In this document: positions 51,905 to 62,240 of the stretch, one piece after another
Layout of the letters: every line of letters starts with the position of its first letter
Numbering within the stretch: the first letter of the stretch is position 1
Assembly: GCA_964304625.1 (NCBI GenBank)
Contig: OZ199838.1
Span: 12,090,001 to 12,154,000, forward strand
Reading direction: 5' to 3'
DNA length: 64,000 nt
Origin: Kudoa neothunni
Taxonomy: Eukaryota > Cnidaria
Made by a program: the position numbers and the translations under genes
The notes under the pieces: generated by a model
Told to the model about the DNA's origin: nothing
Seen by the model: the letters and a program-made list of their open reading frames with translations, nothing else
Database searches by the model: none

Positions 51905-53522
51905 ATGTTTCCGAAAGTACAACAGCGTTTGATGGACTTGGAGGTTTAATTTTAAATATCACGTGACCTCAAATTCCATGTGAGTTGGTAATGGTTTTTA
52001 TCCGAAAATGGAATTATTTAATTGGAAAAATTTCGAATGGGAATATATTCAGTATTGTAAAAAGTAGAAACTGCTACAGAAAAATCTTAATGATCGTGGG
52101 AATTTCATGGGTTTCGTGGAGATTATTTCAAAATTGTTCTCTCAACTTAAAGATCATTCCATTTGCCTATCCATTCAAAGGAAAAATTAACTGTGACAAT
52201 GATACACCATTAAATAATGACGATGAGGACGATAAAAACAAAAAAGTTAACATGGATCGATTTCGTGATGACTTATTGGAACTATTGGATCCACAGGTGA
52301 GAAAATGTTCCCAAATTATTGATCGGTTGATGAGTCAAGAAGCTTTTCTACTTGGTTTTATCAATCACAACGAAAAAGAGTCATATCTCTTTGGGGACTC
52401 ATTTATCGATATGAATGAAATTATTAGTCTATCTGTACCGATGAGTGGTGATAAATCCAAACAAAGTCGTTTGGATGATATAAGCAGTCCTAGCATTGAT
52501 ATCAATAAAAATGAGATTTATTTCCATAAATTCGCAGTCTCGCAATCGCTTATTGAAAAGTTTATTAAAATGCTAAATTTATCGTTAATATTTGTGATTT
52601 TAGTTTCATAAACCAAGCGTACCATTTATTATCCGTAGAAATGAATACCCCCAGTCATATAACTACGTTCGATAATTATTTCGGATGGAAAAAAGTGTTC
52701 TCAAATGATAAAGTTAAACTTTGGCGCCGTCTTTGCAGACCCAACTGTGATTATTTGTCAAACGATGATACTGATGAAAGTTTTGACCATCAGTGTTATC
52801 AATTCAATCCTGTGGGCTTTAAACGAACATTTGAATATTGTGTTATCGGTCACTATGACGACATAAGTTGTGAAACATTTATCACTAGTTATGTGGATAG
52901 TGGATATCGTAAAAGTTGGGATAAATACACCATCAAATTGGACAATATTTGTGATAATGCGAAAAAAAATCATGAGTTTATAAATTGGATTTTTCAAAAT
53001 CCAATTCCCCTCAACAATCCACTTCAATATGTATATTATAGAAAAATGAAGAAGGATTTAGATAGGAATTTTATTTCAATAGTTAACTGGTATGTGTTTG
53101 CATTTGATAAATTCCATTAGTATTTGTTATCTAAGGTCTGTTGAAGACCCAAAATCATTGGAAACGGATTTGTTACAATCGGGAATTATTGGTGAAGAAT
53201 TTTTGGATGAAAAAACATCCAGTCTTGTTTTTTACCGGTCAGTCTTGTTGGTTATTCCTAAAACCACCTTCAACCAAGTATGTGTGTGAGAATTTGTACG
53301 TGTTGTTGAGGTTGTTTTTATTTAGCCCGGTTTCAATTTTGTAATGATCTACTACGAAGAAAAACCTCCCAACAGCTTCCCAATACCACATTATCTTATA
53401 AATAAAAGTGTGTTGATATTGAAAATGAGTTCTATGTATGACATGCATATTTAGTTGTTGCTGGCACAATGGACATTTCGCATGCTGCAGCTGTCGGATA
53501 TAGATATTGGAAACAACACTAG
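51905..53522 (+). CDS. START-domain lipid transfer protein, STARD7-like
   Basis: START domains bind a single lipid in a hydrophobic pocket; STARD7 and PCTP carry phosphatidylcholine, STARD7 to mitochondria. Six exons, 51905-51943, 51985-52583, 52655-53089, 53136-53277, 53326-53407 and 53455-53522, sum to 1365 nt (454 aa). The START domain starts about residue 215: FGWKKVFSNDKVKLWRR, then FEYCVIGHYDDISCETF, YRKSWDKY, VYYRKM near 350 and GFNFVMIYYEEKPPNSFP near 410. YRKSWDKY and the short acidic insertions fit STARD7 better than StAR. The N terminus has a hydrophobic segment (ILMIVGISWVSWRLF, about 45-60), which may anchor it; its preceding basic stretch could be a mitochondrial signal. The usual C-terminal helix is short (HAAAVGYRYWKQH). 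STARD7 versus another PCTP-group member cannot be settled by eye. Confidence 0.85.
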
Positions 53523-54160
53523 TTTTTTTAGTGCTTTGTAGATTTTATTTTCAATCTTGTTTTTGTTATGATATATTTGGTTATTATTTCGATAATTCAT
53601 TGCTTGATGAAATATTGAATGCCTGTTGTCATTTTGTTACGAATGAGATTGTTTATAAATATTTCAATACAAATTTCTGTTTATGTAAGTAATTTTTTGG
53701 ATATTTTTAAAATTTTTAAGAGTCAATTATGGGATTTAAAATAATCAAAATCGTTTAATCTACAAATAAACATTTTTTGAATGATAATTTTTAGTAAATG
53801 AATTCTATAACGTTTCGATCAGAAAAAACTTTTTCCTACGTCGATGCATAAAAAATTTTTTATTTTTACATAGGCATGAAAATAATTTGAGTTCTATAAT
53901 TCATAAAATTGGGGATAGCCAGAATAGGTTTTGTCAACAACCTGCTAATGTAGATTAATCCCGAGTATAACAAATATGGGACGCATAAACTCATTTCAGT
54001 TAAGAAAATGGACACTTTTAATGATTCCCATTCTATCAGTTTATCGAACCCTGCAATACGATTTAAAAATTGACATGTTTGACGTAACATTCAATCTCAA
54101 TAATGACCCATTATAACTATTTCGTAGTATGCGGTTGGTATATTTTCCAGTATTAAATCA
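53523..54160. other. Spacer with one small minus-strand frame
   Basis: A 74-codon ATG frame runs 54090-53866 on the minus strand (MLRQTCQFLN..., with a hydrophobic middle FLTEMSLCVPYLLYSGLIYI). It would be divergent from the gene at 54161 with 70 bp between starts. I recognise no family and cannot exclude chance. Confidence 0.25.
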
Positions 54161-54487
54161 ATGACATACGAAATCTACGAGGTTGAATCCAAATATAAAG
54201 TTTACGGATATTCACAAGTTCGAAACGTAACTGATCGCATCGAATGTGGAAGTTATTTGAATATTTTTGGTGAATAGTTTTGGGACCTAACTTTTAGGAA
54301 GTGTATTTTCCTACGATACAATGAATGAATCACTCAGTGCAGTTAAAAAGTGCATTTCTTATGCTGCAGAAACTTTCTATTTACAAAAACTCACGGCGAA
54401 AGACTTTTATGTGCTATTCACTGCAACAAATGATTACAGAATAAGAATGTATGTATACTCTTTTGCATTCAATCTTGAGATTTAGAT
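54161..54487 (+). CDS. Possible CGI121/TPRKB-like protein (KEOPS subunit), 3' end unresolved
   Basis: ATG at 54161 opens MTYEIYEVESKYKVYGYSQV and RNVTDRIECG. A 46 bp intron (54253-54298 by the best-fitting donor) leads into SVFSYDTMNESLSAVKK, CISYAAETFYLQKLTAKDFY and VLFTATNDYRIRM. Spacing and pattern resemble human TPRKB (a V-N-x-x-D start, a helix with AA-KA, then T-E-I-I-F-x-x-S-x-N), a subunit of the tRNA t6A-forming KEOPS complex. The resemblance is weak by residue. The tail expected in TPRKB (another 60-70 residues) is not found: the frame runs to a stop at 54485-54487, or splices to a short tail. It could be a truncated gene or an unrelated protein. Confidence 0.35.
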
Positions 54488-54940
54488 TAATGCTTCCTTA
54501 CTCAATTTGACCATTTGCTTGCTGTAGATAACAAATTTAATATCTAAACTACTGTAAAATGAAAAGTGAAGTTTTCTTAATTTTAAGTAATTATGTCTCA
54601 CATGCAAAATTAAGGAAGAATAAAGAAATTCAATTTGAAAGAATCTGTTTGTTATAATAATATATTAATGAATTCAATAATTTTTAACTTATAAATCTAT
54701 TTTATCTGTAGTTCTTTATATTTTTAAGGTTGTTTTTCTATTTCAAAATTATATGTATATTTAATGGGTTTTTTATTCAGTTTGACTATACTCAATATAC
54801 AAAATTATAACACTATATACTGATTTTTAATTAAATATTTTGATTAGTTAACATATCAGAGATTTTCTAAACTAAATACATATCTTGCATTTCAACTAAT
54901 GTACACAAGGGAGAAAATAGGATTCAAGGTATTAAGTATA

Positions 54941-56344
54941 ATGGAAAAAGAAAAAAAAACGGCGCAAATTTTTAATCGTAGAAGCGAGGATTTGGATGGT
55001 TAGTGATAATTCATACACTGAAATTTTTATAGAAAAGATCCCGCTACACATCAGATTTTGAAAATGATAGAAACAGAATTATCAATTTATAAGAAACTTC
55101 GTAAGAATGGCCTCACTGCGATGGGCATCGTTGCATCAGCGCATGTGAATTACATTTATACCTCGTCTAACTACCATTCAGAAAAATTTGTAAAATGCTT
55201 TGGGTATTTTCTATTGCAGGCTAATAATTGTAATATGTAGGAATTCACAGAAGTAGGAAATCTTATTATTATGGGTGATATTTTATCGTTGACCTACAAA
55301 ACTACGACTCCTCCTAATGACAACGACAAATCTATCACATATTTTGAAAATTTTGGAAATAAATACCCATTATTTTCACAATATTTCCATTGTCATGGTA
55401 TTAGAGCTGTGCTAGATACCCTTATTTTATATGAAATGAGTGTAAATATTTATTTGATTTTGATAACAAATATTCTGATTAATAGGAAAATGTGGAAAAC
55501 AAAATAATAAAAATGTCTTGTTTTCCTTCCGGCTATAGAGAAATTTTTGATGAAAGAAAAGTTAGAAGATGTGTTAGCTCAATATCTTCTAGATCTATTA
55601 TACGAAAACACGAATTGTTGGGTGATTTTAACCAAGATCAATGCGATAACGATCTGGATGCAGTGCTTCAACAACTATCTGTTACAAACACTGAAGGTTT
55701 CTACACATTAGCTAATGGACCACTTCCTCCAATAGACACAAATAAATTTTTTTCTTACGCAAGTACGTGAATTTTATTAGTTGATATATATAATTTGGTT
55801 TGTTAAATGGTTTTTAAGGCGACCTTGGAAGATTCAAATTGGATATATCAAAGGATTTCAATTTATTTTTATCCAATATTTCATTTTATTGTGATAACTT
55901 TGAATTAAATATTAATGTAAAAATCAAGTGTTGACTATTTTCCTCAGTTATTTTTGTTATAGGCTGAATCCCAAAGGATTACTGGCATTGAATGTTTTTT
56001 TCTGAGGTATGTCTTGAAAATCCATTCTATTCTAGACGATAAGGAAAACCATATAAACCTATCGTTTCCAGTATTATATTTTATTTTAATCTCGTAAAAT
56101 ATTATGTATTTTAACGTTTAATTCTATTTAGAAATTTAAATCGGTATTGGAAGGAAAAATGTTACATGATAGTTTATACTTTTCTATGAAACCGATAAAT
56201 TTTAAAAGTATTCAATTCGTTGATTTTTCTACTTAAATTAAGTTTTCTTTGTTATAATTTTTTAGAATTGATATTATACTTCATTTTTTGTTTGATCCTA
56301 CCTCTGCTTATGTATGGTGGCTTAGTGGTGATGTTTACAGTTAA
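54941..56344 (+). CDS. Unrecognised protein of about 320 residues, 8 exons
   Basis: Exons 54941-54998, 55038-55189, 55241-55441, 55486-55762, 55819-55916, 55963-56006, 56132-56143 (12 nt) and 56266-56344, joined by phase; introns 39-125 bp. I do not recognise it. The protein opens with a charged N terminus (MEKEKKTAQIFNRRSEDLD), then helical ILKMIETELSIYKKLRKNG. The best-looking block is FDERKVRRCVSSISSRSIIR, then RKHELLGDFNQDQCDNDLDA and VLQQLSVTNTEGFYTLANGP, ending LPPIDTNKFFSYA. No transmembrane or signal segment in the chosen model. The first five exons have long open frames and clean sites. The last two exons are uncertain: an alternative frame of the final exon would read as a hydrophobic helix (about 56262-56330) but does not keep phase. 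Confidence 0.5.
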
Positions 56345-58053
56345 ACTGACTTTGAATAATTTCGACGCATATAAAGTACGAAATTTTAGACAGAATTTTA
56401 TTTTTAGAAACATCAGCAGTTTATAAATTTTTCTAAATTAAATTTTTTTCATTGGCATCGGGAGAAATTGTTATTCCTTCGGTTATATACGAGTCGGATT
56501 GATGTTATAATGGTGCATTTTATCCTTTGTCCAAGGCTTATATCGCTTGTGTTTCTTTGATGACCTTATATTTCTAAAAATTTCAAATTTCATAAAAACC
56601 CCTACACTTAAGCTTGTTAGCGCTGAGATAAACAAAAAACAAGGTTTATTTAGCATTTATACATTTTTTATAGTCTTACATCGAATAAATGTAGTTTTTT
56701 CCCGGAAATCTTTAAAAATATAGTTAACTCTTGATATTGCGTAATTCGGCATATTTTTTGATATTTTTGTCTTACTGAGGAAAGAAATAATAATGTATGA
56801 TGTCGAAAGCCTATTTTTTATGATTTTATATATGAATTGAAAAAATTAATGTACTTGCTATTTCGTAACTTTTTTGGACCAAGAAAAGTTACCCAATATG
56901 GAGAGTTCACTGTAAACAACATATAGTTTGAGAAATGTTGTAAATTTGTAAAAAAATTTAGGTTAATATGATGAAAATATATATGTATTTGTTGCAAGTT
57001 CAATTACATAATTTTATTGTAATTGATATATCAATACATATCAATTGAATAGAAAAATAACTTTTTTAAAAAAGTGATAGACATCTTTAATTAATAATCA
57101 TTTGTCGTTTAATTTAGGGAGAAAAAACATTAAAAAAATTTACACACCAAAATATAGCTAATAGTCTTAAACAATGTTTAGTTTTAAAAGTTGTAAAATG
57201 TTGGTAGGATACTTTACATTCTTGTGAATATCGAAAAACATTTCTCTAATGAATAATGATAAACATTAAAAATTGAAGTCTTTCTCAAGTTAAAATTTTC
57301 AAACTTATGTCACTAAATTAAATGATACCATTTAAAATATTTCAAAAAATAGTTATTAATTACATTTTTTAACAATAATATTTAAGTTTTATTGAACATG
57401 CGCACACAGAGGTGGATATTGCTCACAGAATATGTATTGTGTACCTTATTGCCACTCCTTCGAAAATGCGCGATAATCATTATTGATTGTATACGTTTAT
57501 TGGAAACAAGTTTATAAACATTGTTGATTCTACAAATTATGTATTTTTTTGATTTTATTCTCTTAAGTTAAAGCAGAATCCAAACTAAACATGTTTCACA
57601 ATTCAACTCTTTAAAATAAAATTTTAAAGTTGTTTTCTCATCGATACTAAATAATGAGCTAAAAAATTAATATCTAGCGTGAAAACGTTGAGCAAACAGT
57701 ATTTTTATATTACGCCAATTAATCAATTTAATAATAAATAATCAAATACATCTGATCCTACAAAATAAACTCTAAACCTAAATTATGAATAGGAGTTTCT
57801 GGGCTTAAAAATGAATACCTCGATGGCGTCGATGCCATTTAGGATTAAAACTACTCGACTCGTTACAATAATTACTGTCTTAATTATAATGATTAAAAAA
57901 TTCCATTATATTTTAATTTTTTTGACAGAATAAATCCAAAATCTGAATTCACTTCAATAGCAGACGATAGAATAAAAGACTAACGATGAGGTGGTGAAAT
58001 TTTTTATGCGCTAGAGTACATAGGATAATTCAGAGTAAAAATTTCAACAAAAG
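56345..58053. other. Intergenic with one small MITE
   Basis: Apart from the MITE at 56721-56912 this is AT-rich sequence without recognised genes. It lies between two genes that converge, so it holds both 3' ends. Confidence 0.4.
56721..56912. mobile_element. pogo-like MITE (192 bp)
   Basis: Left TAGTTAACTCTTGATATTGCG, right end read inward CAGTGAACTCTCCATATTGGG; 16 of 21 match. Flanked by TA on both sides. Same layout as the larger pogo-like elements at 2813 and 23106 (start, ACTC, ATATTG-G-TAA). Confidence 0.65.
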
Positions 58054-59197
58054 CTACAAATTAAATACGTTATTGTTAAATTTGCATGTCTCAAAGACGA
58101 TGCTTGCACTAAGAATATTATTCAAGATTATTTCATGTTGAAGTGAGTGTGCCCATTCCATATGCCCCCAACGTTCAATCTATGTAACAAAATAATCCCC
58201 TAAAACTAGCTAAATAGGCATTACTTGAAACAACTGTTCTAGAAAACATATTTCTAAAAGATTTTCAGGAGTTTTTATAAGATCGTTCTTTTCTAGAAAT
58301 GCAAGTGGAGCTATAACTGAATTGCAATTCTGCACAAGATTTTTAAGCGCTATTAGAGAAAATTATTCATAAAATAAAAATATTATTTTAAACATACCAA
58401 TCAACTGCCAATCACTAAAATTTGCCTTTAAATGACTAAACAAGGTTGCTGGGGAGCCGGATTCGTCGTTTTTGTTAATATATGTAGGAATTATTCCAAT
58501 AATCGGTTTGATATTCATGTCAAATCTGAAAACAAATCAAATTCGGCTCGTTTCAAATAATTGAGTATTACCTTTTATTAAACCAATCAACTATCGGAGT
58601 CCACTTTTCATGCTGTAATTCGCCAAATTCATATGATTTTTTTTCATGAAAACTAGAACTACGTAAAAATGTATTTTAAGGAAACATGTACAGTAGAGTA
58701 TCAGTTCTGAGGTAATTTGTTAAATGGTTGATTGTTTCATCCCGGTTGCATTTGATAGGTTTATCAACACACTCATTCGAAAGAATTGTCTTCCAAGATG
58801 TTTAAATTTCACAACAAAAAAATCATCTACCAAGTTCATAGTAGAAAATTCAATATTTTTTGGCTGTCGCGACCACTCATCCGCGATAAAACAAGCCAAA
58901 ATTACGTTAGGTAAAAGTAGTTGGTTATTATGAGGGGTTTTTAGAGGATGTTCATCAAGCATTACCTTCCACCAACTCCCTTAAAAATGGTATTAAACAA
59001 CTGGTAGACACAACCAACAATACCGTCATTGTAGACATTAGTTACTGTAACATCTTTATAGAATCGTCGAGCTAATTATAATGTTTGAGCATTATGTGAC
59101 CATTTGAAAATTTACTCTTATTTTGCGTCCAGTAGTTCACTTTAAAGATGTGATATTTTTTAAAGTTATTCCTTGTAAATATATTTCTTAAAATCAT
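58054..59197 (-). CDS. ATPAF2: ATP synthase assembly factor ATP12
   Basis: Mitochondrial matrix chaperone that binds the F1 alpha subunit until it joins beta. Eight exons: 59197-59116, 59071-59024, 58979-58831, 58789-58686, 58658-58572, 58525-58398, 58349-58225, 58179-58054; total 849 nt, 282 aa (human 289). The N terminus (MILRNIFTRNNFKKYHIFKV) is basic, with Arg/Lys spaced along a helix and no acidic residue: a mitochondrial presequence. Family blocks follow in order: HPLKTPHNNQ, IADEWSRQPKNIEFSTMNL, LTNYLRTDTLLYM, EKWTPIVDWFNKRF, GSPATLFSHLKANF, LEQLFQIERWGHMEWAH. The TM-x-L and W-x-P-x-x-x-W motifs are those of the ATP12 domain. Introns are 24-48 bp; the 24-25 bp one (58685-58659 region) is unusually short even here. 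Every junction keeps phase, so the model is secure. Confidence 0.95.
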
Positions 59198-59660
59198 CAC
59201 AATATGTAACTAGGAGTTATAATTGCAGAAAAGAAAATCGTTTTAAACGCTAAGGACGCGCGCACAATCATAATTTACGTTGGCAACAAATTTATACAGG
59301 TAAATAATATGTTCATAATACTGCTTATATTAACAAAAATAATTTATCACTTCTCCATGATCTCTCATGAGAAAAAATAAGTCACGGAGAATGCGGCACG
59401 ATTTAATGTTTTGGAAGTGGCTATTGGCTATTTATACGGATCATAATACAGTTAGATGGCGCCTCCTCGTCATATAGGTGCGCGCGTGTGGTGTTTTGCA
59501 TAGAAAAATGCGAATATATAGTGCTTATAAATTTGAAAACCTATTCTATTCGACGTTCCAGTTGTATAATTTACAATTGTCCTTAAACTGAACAAATCGT
59601 AATAAGACGGATAATTATCGCGCACAGCTTTGATTGAATACATTTTTTCATGTTGTTCCG
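59198..59660. other. Upstream of ATPAF2; repeat fragment near 59405
   Basis: 59405-59460 carries GGAAGTGGCTATTGGC...GGATCATAATA, matched on the other strand at 33790-33850. Otherwise unremarkable, including the ATPAF2 promoter region. Confidence 0.4.
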
Positions 59661-59674
59661 TAGGTTGGGTGTTA

Positions 59675-60640
59675 TTATTTGGATAAGTCAGCTGAACTTT
59701 GCGTTTTCTTTAATTTTTCTATCAAATGATCGAGCCCAATGTGTGATTGATCAAAGCGGTCGAAAAAATGTCGATTGAAGCTTTCACAACTATTCGTTGT
59801 AAGCAGATTATTTAAAAAATATTCCAATTTTTTCACTGTTGAAATTGTTTGAATATTTTTTAAATTTTTCATATTCTTTTGGAACGAAATTAGGAAGTAC
59901 AAATGATAAGGACGTAACCATTTTGAATAGACATCGACGCTCAATGTTTTGTTGTGTGTCATGTAACAAACCAATTTTCTGAATTTTCCTCCAAACTGCT
60001 TACCAAAAATGGAAGGTACAAAATTGTACATTAATTTTTTTGATGCTTTTTCAAAATTAATTATTAAATTATCAAGTAATTTAATACGTAGTAATTCTTT
60101 TCATTATGTTTATCATAAGATTATAATCCTCCTCAGTTTTTCCAGGCATTAAAATAAATACTAATGGAAATACCCTGTTAAAAATTACACCATGGATAAC
60201 ATAAAGTTGATAGAACCCTTTGGGTACCGTATCATCTTAAACCTTCCATCGGAGAGCCAAACATTTGAGTTGTTTAGGTGACTCATATTTTCCTCCGTAG
60301 AAAATATTATCATTCTTTTTGTGTAAAGGGACTCATTATCGTAATAACACAATTTTTTCCCTCTTAATGTGAATATTCCATTGTTTGACAAGTTGGTCTC
60401 AATTACAACCGAGATGCTCATCCTTTTTCTCGTGCTTTGGATCAGTTTATAGACCGTTTCTTTAGCAACATTCCCTATTTCTTTACTTAATAACACTTTT
60501 TTATGCGATTTCGATTTACATCTGGCAACAAAAAAGTTTACAACTTACCGCGACATTTTCTCGTCTGACACCTCCAAAATTGTGTATCATCATTTGATGA
60601 TGTCGTGACGTAAAAATTTTGCTTATAAGATATTTTGTAG
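59675..60640 (-). pseudogene. FLYWCH-MULE transposase relic
   Basis: Mutator-like transposase of the animal type that begins with a FLYWCH zinc finger. From the 5' side: a FLYWCH-like piece (YKQNFYVTTSS, then TQFWRCQTRKCR); the transposase domain with RMIIFSTEENMSHLNNSN followed by VWLSDGRFKM (catalytic Asp of the DG-FK motif); LVFILMPGKTEEDYNLMI (the L-P-K-T-EE-Y motif); and the C-terminal SCESFNRHFFDRF helix. The frame is broken between the DG-FK part and the PLVF part (about 60185) and again near 60060. The segment holding the second catalytic Asp is not obvious. Only part of the domain can be seen. No terminal repeats identified. Confidence 0.7.
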
Positions 60641-62240
60641 TTACCTCGTGTAGTTTTCAAAGTATAAACTCCACCACTATATCATAGATTACTAATTGCG
60701 CATGTGACGTTTCGTGGAGTTACAACCAAAAATAATACTTAAAAAATATTAAAACTGTTTATAAAAATGCAATTAAATACAATGAAGACCGAAATTTTAC
60801 AAAAATACTTTAAAAAAACAAATGAAACAACACATATTCCGCGCGTGCATGTCACTGTGACTTAACTATTATCGTTGGCTAAATCTCGTCAAACCTAATA
60901 CAGTCAATGACGAGTGGATCGTAACTTTCGAAAATATGTAAAAATTATAAATAAGACAATTGAATTATTAAATCGTAATTCAAAATTCACATTGGAGTAA
61001 ACATCTTAATTGGAAAAACCATTAGCTCTCTAATTATTATGTTTTTTCCCCTCCATATCATTATCAGAACCGGTGGTACCTTCCTACGCAAGCGCATCCT
61101 TTCCTTGCCTAAAAGTGAGAAATCGCCCGATAGATTGTATTTAATGGCATTTTTTAGGTTTCAAACATTAGTTCTATGACTACTGTAGTTTTTAAAATTT
61201 TTTCCTGGTTACTTGCCAAAAATAAAGACACCTAAATCCTAAAATACTAAAATTATCAATGATAAATTACCGAGTTTATGAATTAAAGCAGGTTTTTGGA
61301 ATATAATAATGACTTAAGAGTAGTTTAAATTCAAAATCAACATATTCTAATTTAGGTTTATACAAATACTAATTAAAAATTTAATGAAATGAAATCACAT
61401 GTGACTAAGTTTTATGCACGTTTCGATGTAATTACATCATTTCAGTTTTGGATTAATAATTTCTCCCAAATTAAAATTGATATTATTATATATATATATA
61501 TATCAGTTAGTAATAACGCAGTAGAAATAATATTATGAGTATTTAAATGTTTACATTACCAAGAAATATAACTAATTATTCAATCAATTAAACGTTCAAA
61601 TTTCGTGACGAATGCTACATAAATTATGGAATTATTAAAAAAATTCATCATGTTTCATATGGATATATTTAAGTAAGCATATCAATTCAAATACAAGAAA
61701 TACGTCCTAATTGAAACATAACTGGTAAAGTCACGTGATTTTTATAAGAAAGAGTGAAGATCTGATAATATTTTTTGCCATTATTATAAATAAGTATGCT
61801 GCAAAAGCTTTCAACTAATTTTCCTCACTAGATCATCGACTTCGCAATGTAAACCATAGTGAGTGTTATGTTACAAAGGGCGGACGCTCACTAACACGAT
61901 TGAATTTAATTGGCATTAGTTTAGACTTACATTACTTTGAAATGAAACAAAGAAGTCCTTTTTCTCAATGATTTCACGTCGATAATTATTAAATTCAGAC
62001 TTAGTTTCTTCAAATGATATATTTTCTTACGAAAATATCTTAAAACAAGGAGGATCCATTATTGGAGGCGCCTAAGCAATTGTTATGGTTAGAACTTTAA
62101 ACCAAATTGTTAAAATATATTTTATGTAACGCGGCAGCGACAAGCTATAGAAAACACGGTTCAACAAAACTAACCACGCCACCGACGACGAACCTCGACC
62201 ATAACATAAAGGTGATGATTAATTATATTAGGTTCACTAC
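60641..62240. other. Intergenic; includes the presumed 3' LTR next to the gypsy element
   Basis: AT-rich. A short (AT)n run lies at about 61484-61502. The stretch immediately below 62241 should be the 3' LTR of the gypsy element, but its far edge cannot be fixed because the other LTR is outside the window. Confidence 0.4.
61484..61502. repeat. (TA)n microsatellite
   Basis: A run of about nine TA units. Confidence 0.8.
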
